Shown: one piece after another, positions 1 through 8,115 of the stretch
Layout: every line of letters begins with the position of its first letter
Position numbering within the stretch: position 1 is the stretch's first letter
Source: Stramenopiles sp. TOSAG23-3
Lineage: Eukaryota > Sar
Direction of reading: 5' to 3'
Length of the DNA: 15,215 nucleotides
NCBI GenBank assembly: GCA_900128585.1
Contig: LT642530.1
Coordinates: 1 to 15,215 of the forward strand
Position numbers and translations under genes: made by a program
Notes under the pieces: model-generated
What the model was told of the DNA's origin: nothing
The model's database searches: none
The model's input: the letters and a program-made list of their open reading frames with translations, nothing else

Positions 1-91
1 AAGGAAGAAAGGAAGAAAGGAAGAAAGGAAGAAAGGAAGAAAGGAAGAAAGGAAGAAAGGAAGAAAGGAAGAAAGGAAGGAAAGAAGGAAA
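1..91. repeat. 8-bp tandem repeat (AAGGAAGA)n
   Basis: An all-purine tandem array with unit AAGGAAGA is perfect from the window edge to about base 79, nearly ten copies. It then decays into mixed GGAA/GAAA sequence up to about 91. The array probably continues to the left of the window. It is a simple-sequence repeat in an intergenic spacer with no coding potential. Confidence 0.95.
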
Positions 92-638
92 CATTTAAAA
101 TAATTCAAAGAATGATGATTGACCACCGAAACCGAAAGTCTTGTAAAAGGCACACACACAGAGAAAGGCAACACGACGATTATGTATTTAAATTATAACA
201 GAGAAGCAATGAGGAAAGAAAGAAATCAATGAGGAAGAATGGATGGATGATGATGGACAATATGGACAACTTTTCTCATTTTTTATTTATTTTTTGTTTA
301 AAAATAAAAAAATACTGTACTGATTCGAGATCTTCTTCTATTTTATTTAGTCTCTATAATTAATAATAGGGTTATGATTAGGTTTGATGTAATTTGAATA
401 TTAATATGAAGACGTCGGACGAAGGAGGAGTTTTTTAATTATTTATTATTATTTATTATTGGTTCGGTTGGCCAATTTCGAACGAATTTGTTCGTACGAT
501 GAGGATGGACTTTGTAGTGTCCTTTTTTCTTCTCCATTACGATCCTGTCTTCGATATTGAAGTCGTGTACCAATCCAAAGCCAGGAACGAAACGGTCTGT
601 CTGTATCTCGTGTGAGACCGTCTGGTTGTTTGGTAACA
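92..638. other. AT-rich 5' spacer of the Sec23-like gene
   Basis: No gene is supported in this stretch. It is AT-rich up to about 450 and becomes more balanced toward the start codon, consistent with promoter and 5' UTR. A CCAAT pentamer lies at 570-574, about 65 bases before the start, and a pyrimidine-rich patch lies around 521-536. Both are common enough by chance that I do not call them promoter elements. Confidence 0.6.
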
Positions 639-2573
639 ATGGCTGGTGCAGAGAAAACGTTTGATTTTACTTCCGTCCCTATAGTGTCGACGTTGGACGT
701 ATTCCCCGAGACAGCAAGCGTCAAGAACGATAGCAGATTACCTTGGGGCATCGTAGTCCAACCGTTTTTGCCCCTTCGGTCGTTTCTTTCAAAAAAAGAT
801 ATTGCGACTGTTTCTAAAACGCTCGAAAGTGACGCGGAAGCTATTCGTTGCAAAAGTTGCGACTCGTATCTGAATGCAGCCTGTAGGGCACACTCGGACC
901 GCTGGCAGTGCGTCATGTGTTTCGAGTGGAACGACAGGGACGGCAAACGGGACAGTAGCTGGGCTACAAATTCAATAGAGTTAGATCTGCCGTGCTATGA
1001 GTACACAATAGGACTGGAGGAGGAGATAGACCCAACGTCCAGCCCCCGCCTTCGCTACGTTGCCGTGGTGGATATGACTGCCGGCGCGCAAGCCGTCGGC
1101 CAGATGCAGACGGTTTTGTTGGGCGTCGTGAGGGGTCTGCCAGCTGGGCTATGGTTTTCTCTTGTCGTCGTGACGGACACGCAGGTGGGCATTTTTGACT
1201 TGCAATCGTCGATCCCGCACGTGGCGTACGTAGACATGGAGCAAAGGGCTCCCGAGAAGCCGTTACTGGGACGGTCAAGCCTTCCGCTTCTCGACGCGCT
1301 AAATGGCCTTGACAACTTCGGCGTGTGCGTGCAAGAGCAGACGCTGCCCCTAATTGCCCGTGCTGTCCAATCACTGACTGCAGCAGCGAAGTTAAGCAAT
1401 GGGAGCGCCAACCCAGTCCTCACTGGAGCAGTATTGTCCGTTGCCGAATCGTTGGACCAGATCAACGGGGAGACGAGCACGTTCGGGGGCGCGAGAGTAA
1501 TTGTGTTTACCAGTGAACGGGCCACGCTGGATGCCCCGGCCGCCGAGGCGTTCGCCACCTTTATTTCGGGGCGTGCAGAAAGCTGCGCAAAAATTGGAAT
1601 TTCGTTCGATTTGCTGAACTTTACGATCGGCAGTGCAGGTGGTGGCCTGAACACTGCCTTGGAGACGCTCTCCCCCTTGGCACAGACGACGGGGGGATTT
1701 TTTCTGAACGTCGACGTGGAAGGGTTAAAGCGCAACGATGCGAGGGAGAACACAGTAGTCATGGAAGTTATCGGCCGTGTGGCCGCCGCTTTTAAGTGCG
1801 AACTTTCCGTCCACACCTCTGCTGGCTTCATATTGTCGCAAACCAGCGACGATCTCACGCCGATGGGGCCAGCAATCCCGTTAGAAGACCGTTCGTGGAG
1901 CGTTGGAAGGTGTGACCCAGAGACTGCGTTCGCGTTCGACTTTGAGTTCACATCTTCAGTAGGGTTCAGCGAATACCATCGGCGCTCTGCGTTTGTCCAG
2001 TTTTCCCTGAGGCATTTTTACTTTTGCCACACACGAGGCCGGCTTCTACAGCGTGTTCGCGTTTTTACCAGAAGGTTCGAATCGGGAAGGGATTTTGCAA
2101 ACATGTATGCAAACGCAAACTTTGACGGAATTTTTGGCATCATGTCGCGGAAGTTGATACAAGCTGGTGAGCGTTACGGTTTGGAGGAGGGAAAAGAGCT
2201 CATCAGCGATTGGCTCGTCGGCCTCTTCTCTCGGTTCATCAAAGAGAAAAGCGTCGACGCTGCCGTCGACCGTTTAAGCGGCGAGGCGAAATTAAAGGCC
2301 TGTGCCGGCTTGGTTAAATCGGACGAAAAGTTGAAGTATTTGGCCCGTTTCTTGTTCGGACTGTCCCACCTGCCGGTGTTTGAAGCGTCCGCCAGCCCGA
2401 GGGACCGGTTGGAAGCCAAAATTTATGCCCTCAGTTGTTGCCCGACGTCGCTTTTAGACGAAGTTTACCCGTCACCATCAGCATTCCAAAACCAGAAAGA
2501 TGAAAAACTGTTCCTGCAATGGTTTGATACATTTTGGGTAAACATCCTTGCAGAGTCTGCGAGATTGTCATGA
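639..2573 (+). CDS. Sec23/Sec24-family COPII coat protein, divergent Sec23-like
   Basis: Predicted 644-residue Sec23/Sec24-family protein. In known members Sec23 pairs with Sec24 as the inner COPII coat on the ER and acts as GAP for Sar1. A zinc-ribbon is seen at residues 71-94 (C71-x2-C74, C91-x2-C94, with Trp before the second pair). It is followed by a von Willebrand A-like trunk starting at about 139 with a hydrophobic strand ending in VVDMTA. The beta-sandwich region near 420-480 contains a D-P-E-T motif and the ending GRLLQRVRVFTRRF, typical of Sec23. A helical region follows. The start chosen is the ATG at 639 in the context AACAATGG; the frame is open a few codons upstream only from a GTG. 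It is shorter than usual Sec23 (about 760-770), and I cannot recognise a clear C-terminal gelsolin domain. The zinc site has CxxC spacing in the first pair, where animal and yeast Sec23 have Cx4C. Family assignment is fairly sure; orthology to canonical SEC23 is not. Confidence 0.78.
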   Translation: MAGAEKTFDFTSVPIVSTLDVFPETASVKNDSRLPWGIVVQPFLPLRSFLSKKDIATVSKTLESDAEAIRCKSCDSYLNAACRAHSDRWQCVMCFEWNDRDGKRDSSWATNSIELDLPCYEYTIGLEEEIDPTSSPRLRYVAVVDMTAGAQAVGQMQTVLLGVVRGLPAGLWFSLVVVTDTQVGIFDLQSSIPHVAYVDMEQRAPEKPLLGRSSLPLLDALNGLDNFGVCVQEQTLPLIARAVQSLTAAAKLSNGSANPVLTGAVLSVAESLDQINGETSTFGGARVIVFTSERATLDAPAAEAFATFISGRAESCAKIGISFDLLNFTIGSAGGGLNTALETLSPLAQTTGGFFLNVDVEGLKRNDARENTVVMEVIGRVAAAFKCELSVHTSAGFILSQTSDDLTPMGPAIPLEDRSWSVGRCDPETAFAFDFEFTSSVGFSEYHRRSAFVQFSLRHFYFCHTRGRLLQRVRVFTRRFESGRDFANMYANANFDGIFGIMSRKLIQAGERYGLEEGKELISDWLVGLFSRFIKEKSVDAAVDRLSGEAKLKACAGLVKSDEKLKYLARFLFGLSHLPVFEASASPRDRLEAKIYALSCCPTSLLDEVYPSPSAFQNQKDEKLFLQWFDTFWVNILAESARLS

Positions 2574-3000
2574 TTTGAAGTTTTAAATTATTAATAGTAA
2601 TAATAGCAATTTGCTCAAGGCGCGCAACAAAACAAAAAATGCTTCTTCTATCTTGTATTATTATTATTTTTTTAACAAAAAAGTGTTTATTATATTATAC
2701 ATCAACACACCACCACAGCAGCGCACTTTAATTCCTTCTTCTTCCTTCTTCTGTCCGTCGGTCGGTCCGACCAATCAATTCTTTCTTCGTTCACTCCTCG
2801 TCTTTCTTTCTTGAGCGAATTTTGATGATTGCCCTAAGTATGATCGTGAACAGCTTATTCTCATCTGTTTTTTTCATACATTACACGACCCATTTGCTTG
2901 GCCCTCTTTTTTGTACGAAAAATAAATTTGGTGGACGACACTGCACCTTTACTCCTTCCATACTCCCAATAACCACAGAAGCTGTTGTTAGCCCACGACC
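2574..3000. other. Intergenic spacer between the Sec23-like and VAT1-like genes
   Basis: The first part (to about 2720) is very AT-rich, as expected for a 3' UTR. The second part is pyrimidine-rich, with a run of CTTCTTCC-type sequence at about 2732-2754 and a CCAAT pentamer at 2771-2775, and probably holds the promoter of the next gene. An out-of-frame ATG at 2825 opens a reading frame that overlaps the downstream start. Transcription therefore probably begins after it, or ribosomes leak past it. No gene is supported. Confidence 0.55.
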
Positions 3001-4326
3001 ATGTCAACCTCCGCTTCCACAGAACCCGAAGAAACGGCGGGGCAAAAACGACATCGCGAGATTGAGGAGTCAAAAGCCGCCTCTCGCCGGAGGCGAGCGG
3101 CCACTCCGACAAGCGGAAAACGTCGGCGCCGTGGGCGTGGAGAGAAGAAAAATGTGCGTCGATCCTCGTCGCCTACGACATTGAATGAGCGCCGTGTGCG
3201 CCAGAAGGTAGGCGAAGGAAAGTCGGGGGGGCAAGATTACTACGGCATAGAAATAAAGCGGCCTGGAGGGTACGAAGAGCTGACCGTCGTGAATAAACCA
3301 GGGAAAGGAACAAGGGGCGCGAATATTAAGATGATGAACATTCCAGAGGACGACCTAGTTGTTGTGTCGACGGACTACGCCGGTGTCAATTATGCCGACG
3401 TGTGTGTCCGGTGGGGGCTCTACACCAGCGCGAAGAAGTTTGTTGGTTGGCCAATAACTCCCGGTTTTGAATTTTCCGGGACAGTGATGGAAGTCGGGGC
3501 AAACGTCGTCGACCTAAATGTGGGAGATAAAGTATTTGGTGTCACAATGTTTGGTGGATACAGCAACTCCATCGTCGTTCCAAGGCACCAATTGTTTCCC
3601 GTACCCGATGAATTGACGTTGGAAGAGGCCGCGGCTTTCCCTGCTGTCGCACTGACTGCCTGGTATGCTATGTTCAAACTGTACCTGCCAGTAAAGGGAC
3701 AAACCGTGTTGGTTCACAGCGCAGCCGGGGGAGTTGGATCAATGCTGGTCCAACTTGGCAAAAGCGCAGGCCTTCGCGTGGTGGGCGTAGTCGGGGCGTC
3801 CCACAAGGTGAAATATTGTTTAGAGTCGTTGCACTGCGACCATGTCATCGATAAGAGCACCCAAGATCTGTGGAAAGAAGCGAAAGCGTATTCTCCTGAC
3901 GGGTACGATGCGATTTTTGATGCGAATGGGTACACGACCCTCCGCGGCAGTTACGACCATTTGGCAGCCGCTGGCAGGCTAGTGGTGTACGGTTTTCACT
4001 CCATGCTTCCAAGAAAAGGCGGGGTCCTGGGCATTTGGGAGTGGGTTCGTATGATTTATGGATACCTGGTCACGCCTCGGTTCAACCCATTGGACATGAC
4101 GGCGGTGAACAAGTCGTTGCTCGCATTTAACCTTTCATTTCTTTTCGACCGCAAAAACATTTTGCAAGAAGCCATGGGCCATCTTATGACACTTGTGAAA
4201 AGCAACCGGCTGAGAGTAGCGCAGGTAAAGTCGTTTCCGATGTGCAGGGTTGCAGATGCGCACCGGACTATCGAAAGTGGGCTAAGCATTGGAAAATTAG
4301 TGCTGAACACGAAGCAGATTGTTTGA
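3001..4326 (+). CDS. VAT1-like MDR oxidoreductase (quinone oxidoreductase type) with basic N-terminal tail
   Basis: A 441-residue member of the medium-chain dehydrogenase/reductase superfamily, closest in motifs to synaptic vesicle protein VAT-1 and zeta-crystallin quinone oxidoreductases. These are NADPH-dependent and lack catalytic zinc. The catalytic domain starts near residue 80 with a YGIEI strand. Visible motifs are DYAGVNYADVCVRWGLY (125-141), GFEFSG (155-160), GDKVFG (175-180), the nucleotide-binding AAGGVG loop (241-246) after VLVHS, and YGFHSM after the Rossmann fold. The C-terminal helices with LDMTAVNKSLLAFNL also resemble VAT-1. Zinc-binding ligands are not apparent. Residues 1-75 form an unusual Arg/Lys/Ser-rich tail with clusters such as SRRRR and KRRRRGRGEKK, which look like a nuclear localisation signal. 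The ATG at 3001 (context GACCATGT) is the only in-frame Met ahead of the domain, so the tail belongs to the protein unless a spliced start is missed. The substrate is unknown. Confidence 0.88.
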   Translation: MSTSASTEPEETAGQKRHREIEESKAASRRRRAATPTSGKRRRRGRGEKKNVRRSSSPTTLNERRVRQKVGEGKSGGQDYYGIEIKRPGGYEELTVVNKPGKGTRGANIKMMNIPEDDLVVVSTDYAGVNYADVCVRWGLYTSAKKFVGWPITPGFEFSGTVMEVGANVVDLNVGDKVFGVTMFGGYSNSIVVPRHQLFPVPDELTLEEAAAFPAVALTAWYAMFKLYLPVKGQTVLVHSAAGGVGSMLVQLGKSAGLRVVGVVGASHKVKYCLESLHCDHVIDKSTQDLWKEAKAYSPDGYDAIFDANGYTTLRGSYDHLAAAGRLVVYGFHSMLPRKGGVLGIWEWVRMIYGYLVTPRFNPLDMTAVNKSLLAFNLSFLFDRKNILQEAMGHLMTLVKSNRLRVAQVKSFPMCRVADAHRTIESGLSIGKLVLNTKQIV

Positions 4327-4587
4327 GTTTTGTCCAGAGATTTTATATGATAAAAACAAAAATTAATATTTCACTGCCCAGACATTTAACAATTAAAAAA
4401 AGAACAAAAATATATATTGAAAATATACACTTTTAAAGAATTCAGAAACTTTGAAAAACAAATTAATATATAAATTTAAATTTTAACACCGCGGGAGTAT
4501 TTTGTGAGGAAACTTAATTTTAGTGGCATCGCATCATGTACTAACAACCACCCCACCAAAAACTCCAAGCTCGGTTTTTCGCATTCT
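4327..4587. other. Convergent 3' spacer
   Basis: A shared 3' region between the plus-strand VAT1-like gene and the minus-strand ankyrin gene. It is extremely AT-rich to about 4490 and then more balanced. I see no gene or clear structured element here. Confidence 0.5.
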
Positions 4588-5286
4588 TCAGGGAGAAAAC
4601 ACTTCACTCATATCTACATTCATAATCTGGGCTTTCATTTCTGCCCGAATACGCCTGGTCACCTCCCCCTGTATGATTCTCTCGCGATCAACCTGCTGCT
4701 CAGGAGTTTTGCATCTAGGCGTCTCCCCGTCGCTCTCAGACTCTCTCGCGAGATCTTCGTAATTCAGTTTCTTTATAGGCTTCAATTTACTACCATTCTT
4801 CATCCCAGTATTTACCCCATCTCCGTACATTTCTTTTCTTAATTCTTCCTTCTGTTGTCGTTTCAATATCTTCACCGTTCTTTTATCAATCGGCTTTTGG
4901 AACTTTTTCTCAATGATGTCTGCTTCTCTGTGCAACCCTTCTTTGCGCAATATGTCAAGAACGGTTTGGTCATCTTTGTCTTTTGCCCACCATGTCCAGC
5001 CTTGTTTTAGGAGAAGTACCACAGTAGAGACGTGGCCTTCGAAAGCAGCGGCGTGCATTGCCGTGAATCGATTTGATCCATATCTAGTATCGCACCAATC
5101 TCTCGCGTAAGTTGGAGAGATGCGGTCCACCAGCATCACTTTGTTTGTATTTTTGTCCTTCTCCAGCGTTAACCCCCAGTCCAGAACTTTCTTTATCATC
5201 ACGTATCCATTTCGCTGCTGAGCCACTTCGATCAAGCAGTTGTTATGGTTGTAAACGCTTGCTTCATGAGTGGGCCCTGCGGCCAT
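4588..5286 (-). CDS. Ankyrin-repeat protein
   Basis: Predicted 232-residue protein with a small ankyrin segment and a charged tail. A good ankyrin repeat runs from about residue 72 to 104: the F-T-A-M-H-A-A-A-F-E-G-H helix pair start, then STVVLLLKQG. A second partial repeat follows at 105-127 (D-D-Q-T-V-L-D-I-L-R-K-E-G). A degenerate ankyrin-like helix pair is seen at 17-44. Residues 128-220 are rich in Lys, Glu and Arg and likely helical or disordered. No enzymatic motif is visible, so it is probably a protein-binding scaffold. The start is the ATG at 5284-5286 (complement), with G at +4 but T at -3. The frame is open 19 codons further upstream but only from a TTG, so the 5286 start is preferred. 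The 38-bp tandem repeats lie immediately upstream. It is convergent with the VAT1-like gene and divergent from the coiled-coil gene. The partner and pathway are unknown. Confidence 0.78.
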   Translation of the reverse strand: MAAGPTHEASVYNHNNCLIEVAQQRNGYVMIKKVLDWGLTLEKDKNTNKVMLVDRISPTYARDWCDTRYGSNRFTAMHAAAFEGHVSTVVLLLKQGWTWWAKDKDDQTVLDILRKEGLHREADIIEKKFQKPIDKRTVKILKRQQKEELRKEMYGDGVNTGMKNGSKLKPIKKLNYEDLARESESDGETPRCKTPEQQVDRERIIQGEVTRRIRAEMKAQIMNVDMSEVFSP

Positions 5287-5338
5287 TGAAGAAGTAAGCG
5301 GTTTAAACTCTCGTAGATTATTCACTGATAGGGTTTCG

Positions 5339-5452
5339 CCCAAATTTCAAGTGTGCTATCAAAATTAAGAAGTGGACCCAAATTTCAACTGTGCTACCAA
5401 AAGTAAGAAGTGAATCCAATTTTTAATTGTGCTACCAAAAGTAAGAAGTGAA
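5339..5452. repeat. 38-bp tandem repeat, three copies
   Basis: Three adjacent units of exactly 38 bp occupy 5339-5376, 5377-5414 and 5415-5452. Each unit has the form YCCAAWTTTYAA, then TGTGCTAYCAAAA, then TAAGAAGTGRA. Units 2 and 3 share an identical 3' half (GTGCTACCAAAAGTAAGAAG), while unit 1 has diverged slightly. The array starts about 50 bp upstream of the ankyrin gene start and lies in the divergent promoter spacer. It is not simple sequence, so it differs from the microsatellites elsewhere in the window. Confidence 0.93.
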
Positions 5453-5794
5453 AACTCAAACAGAAAGGCACTGGAAGAATATTATCTCTATGGGACATTC
5501 TTGGAACTTGTGTGAAAAAATAGAAGAAAGAAGTATAAGTTAAATAAAATCATCTGTCATCATATAACATATTTACAGAATTTGTTCAAAAACTTTGTAA
5601 TTTATTTCACTCATATATATATGATGTGCATTATTATATATATGCATTATTGTTGTAATATACATATAATATTATTTCTCCAACCTTTCTTCTTCTATAA
5701 TATAAAAATATAATAATAATTAATAATAAATAAATTAAAAAAGAAATAATCAAAAAAACGTTCTTCTTCCCTGCACCACTCTCCTTGTTTCGCG
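5453..5794. other. Divergent AT-rich spacer upstream of the coiled-coil gene
   Basis: AT-rich non-coding sequence. It includes TA-rich patches around 5612-5645, with a TGCATTATT direct repeat at 5627-5635 and 5643-5651, and long A/T runs near 5695-5757. A pyrimidine-rich patch (TTCTTCTTCC) at 5761-5770 lies 25-34 bases before the ATG at 5795 and may be part of a core promoter. No gene is supported. Confidence 0.5.
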
Positions 5795-5948
5795 ATGGCA
5801 AGTTTACCAATGAGCACTATATATCGATTGCATAACATTCATTCGAAGATGAAATGCGTATTTAATTTTGAAACCCCACGAGAATTCTGTTTTGCATCTT
5901 TGCTTAGCAGGGATTCCATTGAACCGTTTATTGAATGAAATCGAGGAA
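5795..5948 (+). other. Disrupted 5' end of the coiled-coil gene (frame change)
   Basis: An ATG at 5795 in a good context (GCGATGG) opens a frame that runs 47 codons to TGA at 5936-5938. The downstream gene's frame is shifted relative to it and is open from 5853. From about 5880 that downstream frame already encodes an ankyrin-like helix (N-S-V-L-H-L-C-L-A-G then L-N-R-L-L-N-E-I-E), before its first in-frame ATG at 5949. Coding therefore seems to cross from the 5795 frame into the downstream frame around 5853-5882. One extra base in the AAACCCC stretch near 5871-5877 would explain it; a very short intron is a weaker option. This could be a sequencing error, a real frameshift mutation, or irrelevant if translation begins at 5949. 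Confidence 0.45.
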
Positions 5949-6896
5949 ATGAAACATGTAGATTACTCGGGGTGTGCCACCCGCAGAAAACACATTATGC
6001 TTGCTATAAAGAATCATGACATGCATGCATTGCGGGCAATTGTAAAGGAGGGGGTGGTACTTAACAAACGCGATCGGCTGCGGCTTGAACCCAACCCTAT
6101 CAAGTTGGAATACGGAGTAGCAAAAGAAGCATTGCAGTCGTATGTAGCAGGCGGCAAACTGGCAAAGCGCAATGGACTACTCGAAGCGGAAAATAAAACG
6201 CTGAAAGCAACGAATGAGGAATTACAGAAGCAGTTATCAATGTTGTCTGCTCGCAATGCGGCCATGGCAAAGAAGGAAAAAAAGATAGAGAACGGTTATT
6301 TCCACCGTGTCGGCTTAGGAAAACTACCCTTGGGTACCAAAGACGGGCGCAGAGAACAGCAGTTTGAGGTGAGTGTTCTGGAGCTAAAGACGGAAATTAG
6401 AAAGTTGGAGGGACAGTTGCAAGCACACAAACACCAGAACAGAGGGTTGATGTCTTTGCTTTCTGAAGAAAGGGAAAAATATTCGAAAATAGAGTTACAA
6501 AGCAAATTTGTGGAGAAGCAGTTGAAGTCAGAAGTCATCTCATTGAGAGAAGAGCAGGAATTAGACGCAAAGCGATTGCAGGATCATCGAGCACAACAGG
6601 CGAAATTGAAGACCTCGCATGAGGCAAGCCTTTTGGCAGAGGCGACTAGATTGCACGAGAAAAACAAGGGTCTGCTTGCGCTTGTTGCACTCCGCGAAGG
6701 CCGAGTCCAGCAGTTACAAGCCCAGAACGAACAATTAACGCATTTGCTTGCCGCAGCAAAAGTTGAATTGAAAGATACGAGGGAAGTTGAGCAGCTCAAA
6801 GCCCAAATTAACATCAGCAAAGCAATGGGTGCGATGCAGGCGGCAATGGAAGGCAGTGGGTTGGGGGATCGGCTGAACATTTTCCCTGATATTTAA
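5949..6896 (+). CDS. Ankyrin-like / coiled-coil protein
   Basis: From the first in-frame ATG this is a 315-residue protein. Residues 15-45 resemble a degenerate ankyrin repeat (IMLAIKNHDMHALRAIVKEG, then V-V-L-N-K-R-D). Two long heptad-rich segments follow, at about 70-115 and 133-291, with repeated Leu, Glu, Lys and Gln and patterns such as LEAENKTLKATNEELQKQL. A short Gly-containing break near 116-132 separates them, and the tail is short and non-coiled. No catalytic motif is visible, so a structural or scaffolding role is inferred. The true N-terminus is uncertain because ankyrin-like coding in this frame extends upstream of 5949 (see the preceding feature). If translation started at 5795 and the frame were continuous, the protein would be about 50 residues longer. 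It is convergent with RAD51. I do not recognise an ortholog. Confidence 0.72.
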   Translation: MKHVDYSGCATRRKHIMLAIKNHDMHALRAIVKEGVVLNKRDRLRLEPNPIKLEYGVAKEALQSYVAGGKLAKRNGLLEAENKTLKATNEELQKQLSMLSARNAAMAKKEKKIENGYFHRVGLGKLPLGTKDGRREQQFEVSVLELKTEIRKLEGQLQAHKHQNRGLMSLLSEEREKYSKIELQSKFVEKQLKSEVISLREEQELDAKRLQDHRAQQAKLKTSHEASLLAEATRLHEKNKGLLALVALREGRVQQLQAQNEQLTHLLAAAKVELKDTREVEQLKAQINISKAMGAMQAAMEGSGLGDRLNIFPDI

Positions 6897-7110
6897 GATG
6901 TGACAACAGCGTGTTGCCGGGTGCCAGCCAGAGTTGTACCGGTCTCGTAAAGCGCGAAAATGAAAAAAACATATAAAAAAAAACTAATGATAAAAAAATA
7001 TACGTGTAATTTTTACGAAAAGTAGAATTTAGAGTGTACATACTTTTAATCGTAAAACTGCGGTACCGAAACCTTCCAAATGCCCAGTCCCCCCTTCGTT
7101 TTACCCCAAT
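6897..7110. other. Convergent 3' spacer between the coiled-coil gene and RAD51
   Basis: This short shared 3' region has an A-rich core at about 6958-7020. There is no gene or clear element beyond possible polyadenylation-type A/T tracts. Confidence 0.45.
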
Positions 7111-8115
7111 TTACTCTGGGTCCCCCACGCCACCTTCCATGAGCATGAATTCCGCTTCACTTTCCGCAATCATGGGCGAATCAATAACTTTACAGATGCG
7201 ATTGTCGCCACGCCCTTTGCGCAATTTTAAACGGGTGGTGGATGCATGGGCAATGATGTTCCCCCCGATCGCTTTGTTGTTATCTTTGACGAACATTGCA
7301 GCGCCTCCCGGGTCGGCGGTGACTTGGTTGGTGATGACTACTGCGACGCCATAAGTCGATGCAAGCATGGTCAGTTGCCTCAAAAACTGTGCCAGTTTCT
7401 GCTGCCTTTCGGCCAGTTCGCCCCTGCCTGTGAAATCAGTACGGAACAATGCCGTCGCACTATCTATGACCAACAGCGCGTACCTGCTTTCGGACATCAT
7501 CGCCGCGGCATGCTTTAAAAGCTCCATTTGATGCTCCGAGTTGTACGCGCGCGCATAGGCAACGTTGTCCAAGACGTCGTCAGGGTTCATGCCGAACCGT
7601 TCGGCAATCTTTTTTAACTTTTCTGGACGAAAGCAGCCCTCGGTGTCGATGTAAAGGGCTTTTCCCTCACCTCCCCCTTGGTCTACTGGGAGCTGTGCGG
7701 TCACGCACAGGGTGTGGCAGATTTGTGATTTCCCGGTTCGAAACTCCCCGTAGAGCTCAGTTATCGACCCGGTCTCCATTCCTCCCTGGAGCAATTCGTC
7801 CAAGTTTTTGCTTCCAGTGCTAAGTGTAATTAACGACTCGCGCTGCACGGCCAGCTCCGTGGCCGTCGTGAACCCCATGGGAATGAGCTTTTTCGCTTCG
7901 TTCAGTATTTTCGTCGCCTTCCCTTCGCTGATACCTTTCAAGTCGCAAAGCTGCTTCATCGTTGCGTACGCCACGGCTTCAACGGTGTGAAAACCGCCCT
8001 CTTTTAGTTTGTTCACGTCGCTGTTGTTGATTCCACAGGACTCGAGCCGGGCAACTTCCAGTGGCCCAAACTCCTCCTCGCCCTCTTGCATCATTTGTTG
8101 TGCTTGAGCCGCCAT
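7111..8115 (-). CDS. RAD51: DNA repair recombinase RAD51
   Basis: A complete 334-residue RAD51, close to the human length of 339. RAD51 forms ATP-dependent nucleoprotein filaments on single-stranded DNA and catalyses strand exchange in homologous recombination in the nucleus. The N-terminal helix-hairpin-helix domain carries [15 protein letters not shown] and [11 protein letters not shown] (about 16-80). The FxxA self-association motif is in GFTTATE (F82-A85). Walker A is GEFRTGKS (123-130) and Walker B is ALLVID (213-218). Loop 1 contains [10 protein letters not shown] (225-234) and loop 2 spans about 265-285. The [10 protein letters not shown] motif and RKGRG follow. The FGP-type N-terminus and GFTTATE linker favour RAD51 over meiotic DMC1. 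Oddities: Walker A ends in Ser where most RAD51 have Thr, and the position of the human phosphorylated Tyr315 is Ile (ICKVIDSP). The ATG at 8113-8115 (complement) has A at -3 and G at +4. There are no introns. Divergent from the membrane protein gene. Confidence 0.97.
   Translation of the reverse strand: MAAQAQQMMQEGEEEFGPLEVARLESCGINNSDVNKLKEGGFHTVEAVAYATMKQLCDLKGISEGKATKILNEAKKLIPMGFTTATELAVQRESLITLSTGSKNLDELLQGGMETGSITELYGEFRTGKSQICHTLCVTAQLPVDQGGGEGKALYIDTEGCFRPEKLKKIAERFGMNPDDVLDNVAYARAYNSEHQMELLKHAAAMMSESRYALLVIDSATALFRTDFTGRGELAERQQKLAQFLRQLTMLASTYGVAVVITNQVTADPGGAAMFVKDNNKAIGGNIIAHASTTRLKLRKGRGDNRICKVIDSPMIAESEAEFMLMEGGVGDPE

Noticed and set aside
612-638. GTG-initiated N-terminal extension of the Sec23-like gene
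   Set aside because: Non-ATG initiation is unlikely in a eukaryote, and a good-context ATG lies at 639 in the same frame.
1055-1951. Long antisense reading frame inside the Sec23-like gene
   Set aside because: It is a shadow of GC-rich coding on the opposite strand, with no recognisable domain; the sense frame has clear Sec23-family motifs.
2074-2083. tRNA B-box-like GGTTCGAATC, and a similar word at 7735-7747
   Set aside because: Both lie inside strong coding sequence, and neither has a plausible A box or cloverleaf around it.
2825-3184. ATG-initiated reading frame of about 119 codons overlapping the VAT1-like start
   Set aside because: Its second half simply reads the Arg-rich region of the VAT1-like gene in another frame, and there are no domain features. 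It may matter only as an upstream ORF if the transcript starts early.
5287-5343. TTG-initiated 19-codon extension of the ankyrin gene
   Set aside because: No ATG and no domain content in the extension; the ATG at 5286 precedes all ankyrin-like sequence.
5858-5910. Possible 53-bp intron (GTATTT...TTAGCAG) at the 5' end of the coiled-coil gene
   Set aside because: The acceptor looks good, but joining the 5795 exon to 5911 gives a stop after three codons, so the phase is wrong.
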